NCBI RefSeq assembly: GCF_030818655.1
Contig: NZ_JAUTAN010000001.1
Coordinates: 3,968,001 to 4,032,000 of the forward strand
DNA: 64,000 bases
Direction of reading: 5' to 3'
Source of the DNA: Nocardioides zeae
GTDB taxonomy: Bacteria; Actinomycetota; Actinomycetes; Propionibacteriales; Nocardioidaceae
In this document: positions 25,317 through 33,540 of the stretch, piece after piece
Layout of the letters: each line of letters opens with the position of its first letter
Numbering within the stretch: position 1 is the stretch's first letter
Notes under the pieces: generated by a model
What the model was told of the DNA's origin: nothing
Database searches by the model: none
The model's input: only the letters and a program-made list of their open reading frames with translations
Made by a program: the position numbers and the translations under genes

Positions 25317-25825
25317 TCACCGCTCCCAGTCCACGCTGCGCCACGCCTCGAGCAGCCGCTCGCCGGGTCGTGCTGGGCCACCCACGCGACGCGCCCGCGG
25401 AGGTGGTCGGCGAACGCCGGCACCGCGGCACGGTTCTGCGAGCCGGGCCGTGGACCCGGCAGTTGTGGAGGATCGCGCGCAACCGGTCGACCTCGTCCCG
25501 GACGCGGGGGCGGTCGTTGACCACCAGGCCGGCGAGGTGCTGCCGCTCGCCCCGGCGCATGACGGCCGTCGTGAGGGGGTTCAGCCGGAAGCCCTCGTCC
25601 CGCACGACCTCGGCGACGGCGGTGACGAGACGCGCCGTACCGGCTCCCCAGCCGCCGTCGTTCGAGAGGGCGAGGTCGTCGGCGTACCGGGTGTAGCGCC
25701 CACCCCACGCCTCGGCGAGGGCGGTGAGGCGGAGGTCGAGGCGGAGGTCGAGGCGGTACGCCGCGAGGTTCGCCAGCGCCGGTGAGGTCGGTGCGTCCTG
25801 GGGGAGGTGCGGGGCGGCGTACCGG
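25317..25825 (-). pseudogene. Reverse transcriptase fragment (decayed RNA-directed DNA polymerase)
   Basis: On the minus strand, three frames join into the C-terminal half of a reverse transcriptase. The order is PHLPQDAPTSPALANL (RT motif 4), RYTRYADDLALS (catalytic YADD), EGFRLNPLTTAVM, then RGERQHLAGLVVND (the thumb signature of retron-like RTs), and then, after shifts, NRAAVPAFADHLRG and ERLLEAWRSVDWER before TGA at 25317. Two one-base deletions, near 25444-25448 and 25361-25363, break it. The usual QG before APTSP is QD, the motif-6 Lys is Thr, and LDLR is duplicated. The palm N-terminal half is missing at the dipeptidase boundary. Confidence 0.82.
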
Positions 25826-25877
25826 TGGGCACGTGTGGCCTGCCCGGCCCGTGCTCCGGCCTCAGTAGGGTCGACCC

Positions 25878-27266
25878 ATGAGCGACCTCACTCTCGACCA
25901 GCTGCGCCAGCGGGTCGCGGACGTCCTGCCGGGTGTCCGCGCCGACCTCGAGGACCTCGTGCGGATCCCGTCGGTGAGCGCGGAACCGGCGCGCGCCGAG
26001 GACGTACGGCGCAGCGCGGCCGCCGTCGCCGCCCTCCTGGAGGCGGAGGGCCTGGCGACCCGGGTCGTGTCCGCCGAGGGCGGTGCCCCCGCGGTCATCG
26101 CGTCCCGCCCGGCGCCCGCGGGCGCACCGACGGTGCTGCTCTACGCCCACCACGACGTGCAGCCGGAGGGCGAGCACGCCGACTGGGCGACGCCACCGTG
26201 GGAGCCGACCGAGGCGGACTCGCCCGGCGGTCCGCGCCTCTTCGGCCGCGGCGCCGCCGACGACAAGGCCGGCATCGCCGCCCACCTCGGCGCGATCCGC
26301 GCGCTCGGCGACGACCTCGGGGTCGGCGTCACGGTCTTCGTCGAGGGCGAGGAGGAGGTCGGGTCCGACACGCTCCCGGCCCTGCTGGCGGCCCACCACG
26401 ACGACCTCGCCGCCGATGTCATCGTCATCGCCGACTCCACGAACTGGGACATCGGCGTCCCGGCCCTCACGACGAGCCTCCGCGGGCTCGTCCGGGTCGA
26501 CGTCGAGGTGCGCACGCTGACGCACGCGGTCCACTCGGGCATGTGGGGCGGTCTCGTCCCCGACGCCCTCATCACGCTGTCCCGCCTCGTCGCCTCGCTC
26601 CACGACGACGCGGGGGACGTCGCGGTCGCGGGCCTCCACGCGGGCCCGGCCGCCGACGTGGACTACCCCGAGGACCGGCTCCGTGCCGAGTCCGGCGTCG
26701 CACCCGGCGTCGAGCTGATCGGCACGGGCTCGGCGGTCGAGCGCCTGTGGACCAAGCCGGCGCTCAGCATCACCGGCCTGGACGCCCCGAAGGTGGACGG
26801 CGCGTCCAACACCCTCGTGCCCGCCGCCCGGGCCAAGATCTCGATGCGCATCGCCCCCGGCGACAGCGCCGAGCGCGCCCTCGCCGCCCTCCGCGCCCAC
26901 CTCGAGGCCCACGTCCCGTGGGGCGCCCAGCTCACGGTGACGCTCGTCGACACGGGCGAGGCGACCCAGATCGACGCCACCGGGCCGGTCTACGACGTCG
27001 CGCGGGGTGCCTTCACCGACGCGTGGGACGGCACCGCGCCGGTCGACATGGGCGTCGGCGGCTCGATCCCGTTCATCGCCGAGTTCCTCGAGGCGTTCCC
27101 GCAGGCGGCGGTGCTCGTCACCGGCGTCGAGGACCCGGACACCCGCGCCCACGGCGCGAACGAGGGGCTCCACCTCGCCGAGTTCGAGCGCGTGCTGCTC
27201 GCGGAGACGCTCCTGCTGGAGCGCCTGGCTCCCTCGACGACCCCGTCCGCGAGCGCCCGGGCCTGA
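25878..27266 (+). CDS. M20-family metallopeptidase (dipeptidase)
   Basis: A 462-residue cytosolic zinc dipeptidase. Metal and catalytic motifs occur in the family's order: LLYAHHDVQP (first His and Asp), GRGAADDKAG (bridging Asp), VEGEEEVGSD (general base Glu and metal Glu), VIADSTNWD (metal Asp) and a C-terminal GANEGLHLAEFE (last His). The dimerisation domain spans about 190-320, with HAVHSGMWGG as its usual central loop. Length and motifs match actinobacterial M20 dipeptidases. It begins just after the RT remnant and is followed at 3 bases by a PucR regulator, perhaps co-transcribed. Confidence 0.93.
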   Translation: MSDLTLDQLRQRVADVLPGVRADLEDLVRIPSVSAEPARAEDVRRSAAAVAALLEAEGLATRVVSAEGGAPAVIASRPAPAGAPTVLLYAHHDVQPEGEHADWATPPWEPTEADSPGGPRLFGRGAADDKAGIAAHLGAIRALGDDLGVGVTVFVEGEEEVGSDTLPALLAAHHDDLAADVIVIADSTNWDIGVPALTTSLRGLVRVDVEVRTLTHAVHSGMWGGLVPDALITLSRLVASLHDDAGDVAVAGLHAGPAADVDYPEDRLRAESGVAPGVELIGTGSAVERLWTKPALSITGLDAPKVDGASNTLVPAARAKISMRIAPGDSAERALAALRAHLEAHVPWGAQLTVTLVDTGEATQIDATGPVYDVARGAFTDAWDGTAPVDMGVGGSIPFIAEFLEAFPQAAVLVTGVEDPDTRAHGANEGLHLAEFERVLLAETLLLERLAPSTTPSASARA

Positions 27267-27268
27267 CC

Positions 27269-28465
27269 GTGCGCCCCGCCGCGGCGGACCTGCTCGAGCG
27301 GCACCGCGCCGACCGGGTGGGTCCGCTGGCGGACCTGCTGGTCGCCACCATCCGCGCGGAGAACGCCGGTTACGTCGACCTGCCGGTCGTCCCCGTCGAG
27401 GACCTGCGGGCCTCCTGCGTCGACAACGTCGCGCGGGTGCTGCAGCTGCTCGCCGTGGAGCTCGGTCTCGCACCGGACGGTCGCGGGCCCTCGGTGGACC
27501 GGTACGACGCGGCCCGCGCTACCGGTCGCCGCCGCGCCGAGCAGGGCCTGCCCCTCGACGACGTGCTGCGTTCGTTCCGCATGGGCGGCCGTCTCATCTG
27601 GGACGACCTGCTCGACCAGGCCGACGGCATCCTCGAGGCCCGGGAGACGCGCGAGCTGGGCACGGCGCTGTGGGCGGTGGTGGACAGCACCTCGGCGGCG
27701 GTGGCCGCGGCGTACCACCAGGCCGAGGCCTCCTCGATCCGCGTGCACGAGCAGCGCCGTACCGCCCTCTGGGAGGACCTTCTCGCCGGCCGCGGCGCCG
27801 ACGCGGCCTTCGCGGCCGAGGCCGCCCGCGTGCTCGACCTGGCGCCGGGGCCGTGCGTCGTGGTCGTCGCGCCGTCCGGCGCGCCGCCGGAGGCGGGTCG
27901 CCGTGCCGAGACGCACCTGCGGGTGGCGGGTCACCACTCGAGCTGGGTACGGCGCGCGGTCGGCCTCGTCGGCGTGGTCCAGGCCCCCGCGGGGTCGGTC
28001 GACGCCCTGTGCCCCGCTCTGGAGACGGCGGACGTCGGAGCGACGGGGGTGTCCGGCGTCGCCGCGGGACTGGGGCACGTGGAGGAGGCGTTCAACCAGG
28101 CGGTGGCGGCGCAGCGCATCGCCGCGGCGCGGCGCCTGGCGGTGGTCGCCTTCGACGATGCGCTGCCCGACGCCCTCGTGCTGGCGGCGCCCGCGATCGC
28201 CGGACGCCTCGCCCGGCACTGGCTCGCACCGCTCCTCGCGCTGCCCGCCGACGAGTCGCGGGCGCTCCTCGACACGCTGGAGGCGTGGGTGCGCTCCGGG
28301 GGCTCGCCGACCGCCACCGCGCGGGCGCTGCCCTGCCACCGCAACACGGTGCTCAACCGGCTCCGCCGCGTGCACCGGCTCACCGACGGGCGGCTCGGCG
28401 AGGGCGCACCGCCGGCCGAGCTGTCGCTCGCGCTCGCGGCGTACCGGCTCGGCGTCGTCGACTGA
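27269..28465 (+). CDS. PucR/CdaR-family transcriptional regulator
   Basis: A 398-residue regulator starting at GTG 27269. The N-terminal RsbRD-type helical region (DDVLRSFRMGGRLIWDDLLDQ) is followed by a GGDEF-related region (about 190-290), and then by the C-terminal PucR helix-turn-helix: GGSPTATARALPCHRNTVLNRLRRVHRL. Such proteins activate purine, amino acid or carboxylic acid catabolic genes. The next gene, 173 bases on, is a molybdenum oxidoreductase, which makes it a likely target. It is 3 bases after the dipeptidase stop, implying shared transcription with that gene as well. Confidence 0.88.
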   Translation: MRPAAADLLERHRADRVGPLADLLVATIRAENAGYVDLPVVPVEDLRASCVDNVARVLQLLAVELGLAPDGRGPSVDRYDAARATGRRRAEQGLPLDDVLRSFRMGGRLIWDDLLDQADGILEARETRELGTALWAVVDSTSAAVAAAYHQAEASSIRVHEQRRTALWEDLLAGRGADAAFAAEAARVLDLAPGPCVVVVAPSGAPPEAGRRAETHLRVAGHHSSWVRRAVGLVGVVQAPAGSVDALCPALETADVGATGVSGVAAGLGHVEEAFNQAVAAQRIAAARRLAVVAFDDALPDALVLAAPAIAGRLARHWLAPLLALPADESRALLDTLEAWVRSGGSPTATARALPCHRNTVLNRLRRVHRLTDGRLGEGAPPAELSLALAAYRLGVVD

Positions 28466-28637
28466 CGCGACGCTGCGGGTCGCACGGCTGCTTGTGCAGA
28501 CCGCACAGTGACGCGCACCACATGGTGGGCACGTGCGGGTTGGGTGGACGCGTCGGCGGTGTGACCGTGGATACAGGGAGGGAGTGACGACCCGGGCGCG
28601 CCGGACGGCGCGACCGGACGACGCTCTCGGAGGCAAC

Positions 28638-30995
28638 GTGACCATCACAGGTCCGACCGGCGCGACCGGTCTCGGGCAGGACCAGGCAGCAGCGACGGAA
28701 GGGACCATCGGACGCCGTGGCTTCCTCGGCTTCGTGCTGGGGGGCGCGACGCTCGTGGCGGCCGCGCCGTTCCTCGAGGCGCCGCCCGCCGCGGCGGACG
28801 GCATCCCGACGGTGCCGCAGCCGGCGGAGATCTACGACCTCAACGACTTCCTCACCCACATCGCGCTGCCGACGAGCCAGCTCGTCACGATCACGATCGA
28901 CGACGACGGCGGCGCGTCGTTCGCGCTGCCGCGCGCCGAGGTGGGCCAGGGCATCACGACCTCGACGGCGATGATCATCGCCGAGGAGCTCGACCTCCCC
29001 CTGGAGAAGGTGCGGGTCTCGCTGGCACCGGCCCGGCCCGAGCTGCTCTTCAACCAACTCACCGGCGGGTCGAACACGACCATCTCGACCTACACGCCCG
29101 TCCGCGTCGCCGCCGCGGTCGCCCGGGGCGCACTGCTCGACGCCGCCGCCCGCCTGCTCGGCGACAACGTCGACCAGCTGGTCACGAAGGCCGGCGGGAT
29201 CGTCGAGGCCCCGGACGGCCGGCAGGTGACCTACGCCGAGCTCACGGTCGACGCCGCGGTCACCCAGGACCGCGCGGTCGAGGTGCAGCTGCCCGACCGC
29301 CCGGCGGGGCGGGTCGTCGGCACGCCGCAGAACAGGGTCGACGCCCGGGACGCGGTCACGGGCCGCAAGCAGTACGCGACCGACCTGCAGGTCGAGAACG
29401 CCTGGCCGACGATGGTGTGCCGCGCGCCCACCCTGAACGGCACGCTGCGGTCGGTCGACAACCTGGACGCCGTGCGGGGCATGCCGGGGGTCAGCCACGT
29501 CGCCGAGCTGGACTTCGGTGTCGCCATCCGGGCGCGGACCTTCGGCCAGTGCATCGACGCCGTGCGGGCCGTCGAGGCGCAGTGGGCGGACGGTCCGGTC
29601 GCGGGTGAGTCCGACGAGACGGTGCTCCGGGGCCTGCAGGCCTCGCAGCTGCCGCTCCCGAGGCTGCCGAGCCTGCCGCTGCTGGCGCGGACCATCAACC
29701 ACGACGTGACGTTCTACTTCCGCAGCAACTCGCCCATGGACACCAACTCGGCCGTCGCGGACGTGCGGTCCGACCGCGCCGAGATCTGGTCGGCGCTCAA
29801 GTCGCCCGTCGTCGCCCAGGCGGCGATCGCCGAGGCGGTGGGCCTGCCGGTGGACGAGGTGACGGTCAACGTCGTGCAGGGCGGCGGGTCGTTCGGGCGT
29901 CGGCTCTTCTTCGACGGCGCGCTCGAGGCGGCGCGGATCAGCAAGGCGATGGGCGTGCCGGTGAAGCTGATGTGGCACCGCGCCGACGACGCCCGCGCCG
30001 GGCGGGTGCACCCCATGTGCACCTCCCGGATCCGCACCGTGCTGGTCGGCGACGAGGTCGTCGCCTTCCAGCAGTCCCTGACCAGCATCGAGACCGACTT
30101 CCGGCACGGCCTGGGCGACGCCCTCACCGCGTTCGCCGCGGACCTCCCCACCGGGCTCGGGAACCTCGGCTTCAGCGAGACGGTCTTCCTGCTCACGCAG
30201 GAGGTGCCCTACGACTTCGGCGCCGTCGTGCAGACGCTGATGGAGGTGGACCAGCGCTTCAACACCGGGTCGATGCGCAACATCTACTCGCCCGACGTGC
30301 GCGCCGCCTCCGAGCTGGTGGTCGACCGGATCGCCGCCACCGTGAGCAAGGACCCCTACGAGTTCCGGCGCTCCCACGCCCGCAGCCCCCGCGTCGCCGC
30401 GGTGCTCGACAAGGTCGCCGAGGAGGGCGGCTGGGGGCGCGCGATGGAGCCCGGCACGGCCCAGGGCATCGCGATCCACAAGGAGTACAAGGGCGCCACT
30501 GCCTGCCTCGTCGAGATCGACTGCCGACCGGAGACCGTCGGGCGCGAGGTGCGCGACGCCGTCACCGGGCCGCGGGTCACGAAGGTCGTCTTCGCCGTCG
30601 ACGCCGGTCTGGTCATCAACCCGCGCGGGCTCGAGGCGCAGATGCAGGGCGGCATCAACGACGGCATCGCCCTGGCCCTCACGTCGAGCCTCCACCTGCG
30701 GGACGGCCACTTCCTCGAGGCCAGCTGGGACAACTACTTCTACACGCGGCAGTGGAACACGCCGCCCCAGGTCGAGGTCCACGTCATGCCCTCGGACAGC
30801 CCGCAGCCGGGCGGGGCCGGCGAGGCCGGCGTCGCCGCGACCTTCGCGGCCGTCGCCTGCGCCTACGCCCGGGCCACGGGCACGACGCCCACCCACTTCC
30901 CGATCAACCACCGCGAGCCGCTGGCGTTCGAGCCGAAGCCGTTCGTCCCGCCGATCCCGCCGTCGCCGACCAACGGCCTGCGGCTCACCTACTGA
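28638..30995 (+). CDS. Tat-exported molybdopterin oxidoreductase large subunit (xanthine dehydrogenase family)
   Basis: A 785-residue molybdenum hydroxylase subunit of the isoquinoline 1-oxidoreductase/aldehyde dehydrogenase type. The GTG at 28638 has GGAGG 5 bases before it and yields a Tat signal (GRRGFLGFVLGGATLVAAAP). Molybdopterin-binding features include EVGQGITTSTAMIIAEEL, TGGSNTT, QGGGSFGRR and the GEAGVAA near the C-terminus that carries the catalytic Glu. With the 2Fe-2S gene 31 bases downstream it forms a two-subunit enzyme; no FAD subunit is present, so electrons probably go to a cytochrome or membrane carrier. It oxidises an aldehyde or N-heterocycle, substrate unknown. Confidence 0.88.
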   Translation: MTITGPTGATGLGQDQAAATEGTIGRRGFLGFVLGGATLVAAAPFLEAPPAAADGIPTVPQPAEIYDLNDFLTHIALPTSQLVTITIDDDGGASFALPRAEVGQGITTSTAMIIAEELDLPLEKVRVSLAPARPELLFNQLTGGSNTTISTYTPVRVAAAVARGALLDAAARLLGDNVDQLVTKAGGIVEAPDGRQVTYAELTVDAAVTQDRAVEVQLPDRPAGRVVGTPQNRVDARDAVTGRKQYATDLQVENAWPTMVCRAPTLNGTLRSVDNLDAVRGMPGVSHVAELDFGVAIRARTFGQCIDAVRAVEAQWADGPVAGESDETVLRGLQASQLPLPRLPSLPLLARTINHDVTFYFRSNSPMDTNSAVADVRSDRAEIWSALKSPVVAQAAIAEAVGLPVDEVTVNVVQGGGSFGRRLFFDGALEAARISKAMGVPVKLMWHRADDARAGRVHPMCTSRIRTVLVGDEVVAFQQSLTSIETDFRHGLGDALTAFAADLPTGLGNLGFSETVFLLTQEVPYDFGAVVQTLMEVDQRFNTGSMRNIYSPDVRAASELVVDRIAATVSKDPYEFRRSHARSPRVAAVLDKVAEEGGWGRAMEPGTAQGIAIHKEYKGATACLVEIDCRPETVGREVRDAVTGPRVTKVVFAVDAGLVINPRGLEAQMQGGINDGIALALTSSLHLRDGHFLEASWDNYFYTRQWNTPPQVEVHVMPSDSPQPGGAGEAGVAATFAAVACAYARATGTTPTHFPINHREPLAFEPKPFVPPIPPSPTNGLRLTY

Positions 30996-31026
30996 TCCCC
31001 ACCGAACCGTCCCGCGAGGAGTACCC

Positions 31027-31503
31027 GTGCCCACCCAGACCTTCCGTCTCAACGGCGAGACCGTGACCGTCGACGTCGAGGACGACGTGCGCGTGCTGTG
31101 GGTGCTGCGCGACCTGCTCGGGGTCACCGGCCCCAAGTACGGCTGCGGCATCAACGTCTGCAAGGCGTGCACCTCGCACGTCAACGGACGCGCCTTCAAC
31201 CCCTGCGCCGTCCGTGTCGGCGACCTCGGTGCCGACGACGAGGTCACCACCATCGAGGGGCTGCCCGCCACGGTGGGCGCCGAGCTGCACCCCATGCAGG
31301 AGGCGTGGCTCGAGCACGACGTCGCCCAGTGCGGCTACTGCCAGCCGGGTCAGGTGATGGCCGCGGTGGCGCTCGTCAGCAAGGCCCGGCGCGAGGGCCG
31401 CACCATCACGGACGCCGACCTCGACGGCATCCGCAACATCTGCCGCTGCGGCACCTACACGCGCATCCGCGAGGCCATCGTGGACGGCGAGAGCCGCATG
31501 TGA
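31027..31503 (+). CDS. (2Fe-2S)-binding small subunit of the molybdenum oxidoreductase
   Basis: A 158-residue small subunit with both 2Fe-2S clusters. The plant-type ferredoxin cluster has GCGINVCKACTSHVNG followed by NPCAVRV, and the C-terminal cluster has QCGYCQPGQVMAA with NICRCGTYTRI. It has no signal of its own, so it would be exported folded with the large subunit by the Tat hitchhiker route. GAGGAG lies before the GTG at 31027. The usual first motif Cys spacing (CxxxxCxxC) is intact, and so the protein looks functional. Confidence 0.92.
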   Translation: MPTQTFRLNGETVTVDVEDDVRVLWVLRDLLGVTGPKYGCGINVCKACTSHVNGRAFNPCAVRVGDLGADDEVTTIEGLPATVGAELHPMQEAWLEHDVAQCGYCQPGQVMAAVALVSKARREGRTITDADLDGIRNICRCGTYTRIREAIVDGESRM

Positions 31504-31521
31504 CGCCGTACGCCGCGGGTC

Positions 31522-33366
31522 TCAGCCGCGCGGGACCGATGGGGTCGCCAGGGGCAGCGTCGCGGTGAAGGTGCTGCCCTCGCCGTGGACCGAGTCGACG
31601 TGCACGCTGCCACCGGCGCGCTGCACGGTGCGGGCGACGATCGCGAGGCCCAGCCCCGTCCCGGTCTCGCGACGCGCGACGGGGTCGGCGGAGCGCACGA
31701 ATGCGTTGAAGACGCGTCCGAGGTCCTCCTCCGCGATGCCGATGCCGGTGTCCACGACCCGCAGGACGGCTGTCGCCGGGCTGTCCCCGACGGCGGGCGC
31801 GACCTCGAGGTCGACCACGACGGTGCCGCCCTCGGGCGTGTACTTGATCGCGTTGCCCACCAGGTTGCCGAGCACGCGGTCGAGCCCGCCGCGGGGCACG
31901 AGCACGGGCACGGGGTCGGAGGGCACGGCGACGACGAGCGTCTGCTCCTTGGCCGCCGCCACCGTGCGGAGCATCTCGACGGTCTCGACGACCGCCTCGT
32001 CGAACCTGGCCGGTGCGGTCGGCACGGCCTGAGGGCCGTCGGCCTCCGACAGGGCCAGCAGGTCGTCGACGAGCGCGCCCATCCGCTCGGCGGCCCGGCG
32101 GGACGCGTCGAGCGGCGGGGTGGGCGCGATGAGCTCCGCGAGCACGTCGAGGTTGCCGAGCACCGCGGTGATGGGGTTCTTCAGCTCATGGGCGACGGTC
32201 GCGATGAGCTGTTCCTTGTAGCCCACCATCGCCCGCTTCTCGGCGAACACCGCCGCGGTGTGGAGGGCGTCGCCCAGGTCGTCGCCCAGGTCGCGGGCCG
32301 CCCGCTCCTCGATGTCGCTCCAGTCGCGCTGCGGGCCGCTCCGGGCGAGCACCACCGTGCCGAGGGGCTCGTCGCGGGTGCCGAGCGGGACGACGAGCAC
32401 CGTGGTCACGTCCTTCCGCTCGAGCCAGGCGTCGACGGCCGCGAGGTCGGCGTCGGAGATCCCGGGGTGGGGCCGCGAGAAGAGGCTGCGCATGAGCAGC
32501 TCCTGGTGCGACCACAGGTGCCGGGTCACCCGGGTGAGGAGCCGGAGCTCCTCGGGCGTGGTGACGGCCTCCTCGAGGACGACCCGGCGGTCGTCGGGGG
32601 AGTCGCGGTGCGCGATGACGGAGGGGCCGTCGACGACGTGGAACCACGCGGCGTCGGCCCCGAGGGCGTCGACGAGGGCGGGCGCGCAGGCCTCGACGAC
32701 CGCACGGGCGCCCTGGCGGGGGTCCGCGCGACGGATGACCTCGCGGGAGGCGGCCGCCAGCGCGAGCTGCTGCTCGACGCGGTGCCGCTGGTCGAGGTTC
32801 TCGAGCACCGCCGCGGTGCGCTGGACGTAGTCGGCCAGGCGGGCGCGCGTGTCGGCGTCGGGACGGAGGCCGTCGAAGGGCACGTCGAGGGTGAGCACGC
32901 CGGTCAGCTCCCCGTCGGCCCGCAGCAGGAGCGCGGAGAACCAGTCGTCGGGGTCCCAGGCGTCGGGGTGGTCGACCTTCGCGAGGTCGGGGGTCCAGGA
33001 GAGCTCGGTGGGCGTCGCGCGCTCGGCGGGCAGGAAGCGCAGGGGGCCCCACGCGTCGGCCTCCTCGGTCTGCTCGACCAGGGCCGCCGCCGGGAGGTGC
33101 TTGCCCAGCACCATCGCGCGGCCCTCCTCGTCGCCGACGAAGCTGACGAACTCGTGGTCACCGGACTCGCGGCGCATCGCGAGGGCGACCACCCCGAACC
33201 CCGCCACGTCGCCGGCGCCACGGGCGAGCACGTCGATCGCCTCGGCGTACCGCCCCGCCACACCGTGCAGGAGCGCCGCGGTGATGCTGGCGTCGACCAC
33301 GTCGGCGGGAGTGCGGGGGACCGCAGGGCCGCCGGACCCGTGCACGTTCGTCGGTGCTGTCGTCAC
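31522..33366 (-). CDS. GAF-domain sensor histidine kinase (orphan)
   Basis: A 614-residue soluble kinase. Two GAF-like sensor segments cover about residues 20-205 and 215-370, followed by HisKA with IATVAHELKNPITAVLGNLD and HATPase with NLVGNAIKYTPEGG, VVDTGIGI and GTGLGLAIV. The start GTG 33366 has GGAGGGGA before it. No membrane helix and no response regulator lie nearby, so its partner is elsewhere. It is convergent with the molybdenum enzyme and divergent from purF. Confidence 0.9.
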   Translation of the reverse strand: MTTAPTNVHGSGGPAVPRTPADVVDASITAALLHGVAGRYAEAIDVLARGAGDVAGFGVVALAMRRESGDHEFVSFVGDEEGRAMVLGKHLPAAALVEQTEEADAWGPLRFLPAERATPTELSWTPDLAKVDHPDAWDPDDWFSALLLRADGELTGVLTLDVPFDGLRPDADTRARLADYVQRTAAVLENLDQRHRVEQQLALAAASREVIRRADPRQGARAVVEACAPALVDALGADAAWFHVVDGPSVIAHRDSPDDRRVVLEEAVTTPEELRLLTRVTRHLWSHQELLMRSLFSRPHPGISDADLAAVDAWLERKDVTTVLVVPLGTRDEPLGTVVLARSGPQRDWSDIEERAARDLGDDLGDALHTAAVFAEKRAMVGYKEQLIATVAHELKNPITAVLGNLDVLAELIAPTPPLDASRRAAERMGALVDDLLALSEADGPQAVPTAPARFDEAVVETVEMLRTVAAAKEQTLVVAVPSDPVPVLVPRGGLDRVLGNLVGNAIKYTPEGGTVVVDLEVAPAVGDSPATAVLRVVDTGIGIAEEDLGRVFNAFVRSADPVARRETGTGLGLAIVARTVQRAGGSVHVDSVHGEGSTFTATLPLATPSVPRG

Positions 33367-33540
33367 GGGTCCCCTCCCCCAAGCCGGTCCCGAGTCACGC
33401 AAGTGTCCCGACAGTAGCCCGGGATCCCAATCCCCGTGGTCGATCGCCCGGAAAGGTGACGCGGCGGGAGGGTCAGGGGTGTGAGGAGCCCGATCCGCGC
33501 GTGGTCGATCACCAGTCACCGTTCGCCGTACCATGGCCCG

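Noticed and set aside
25317..25825. Functional retron
   Set aside because: The RT lacks its N-terminal half, has two frameshifts and key substitutions, and no msr/msd-like RNA is evident.
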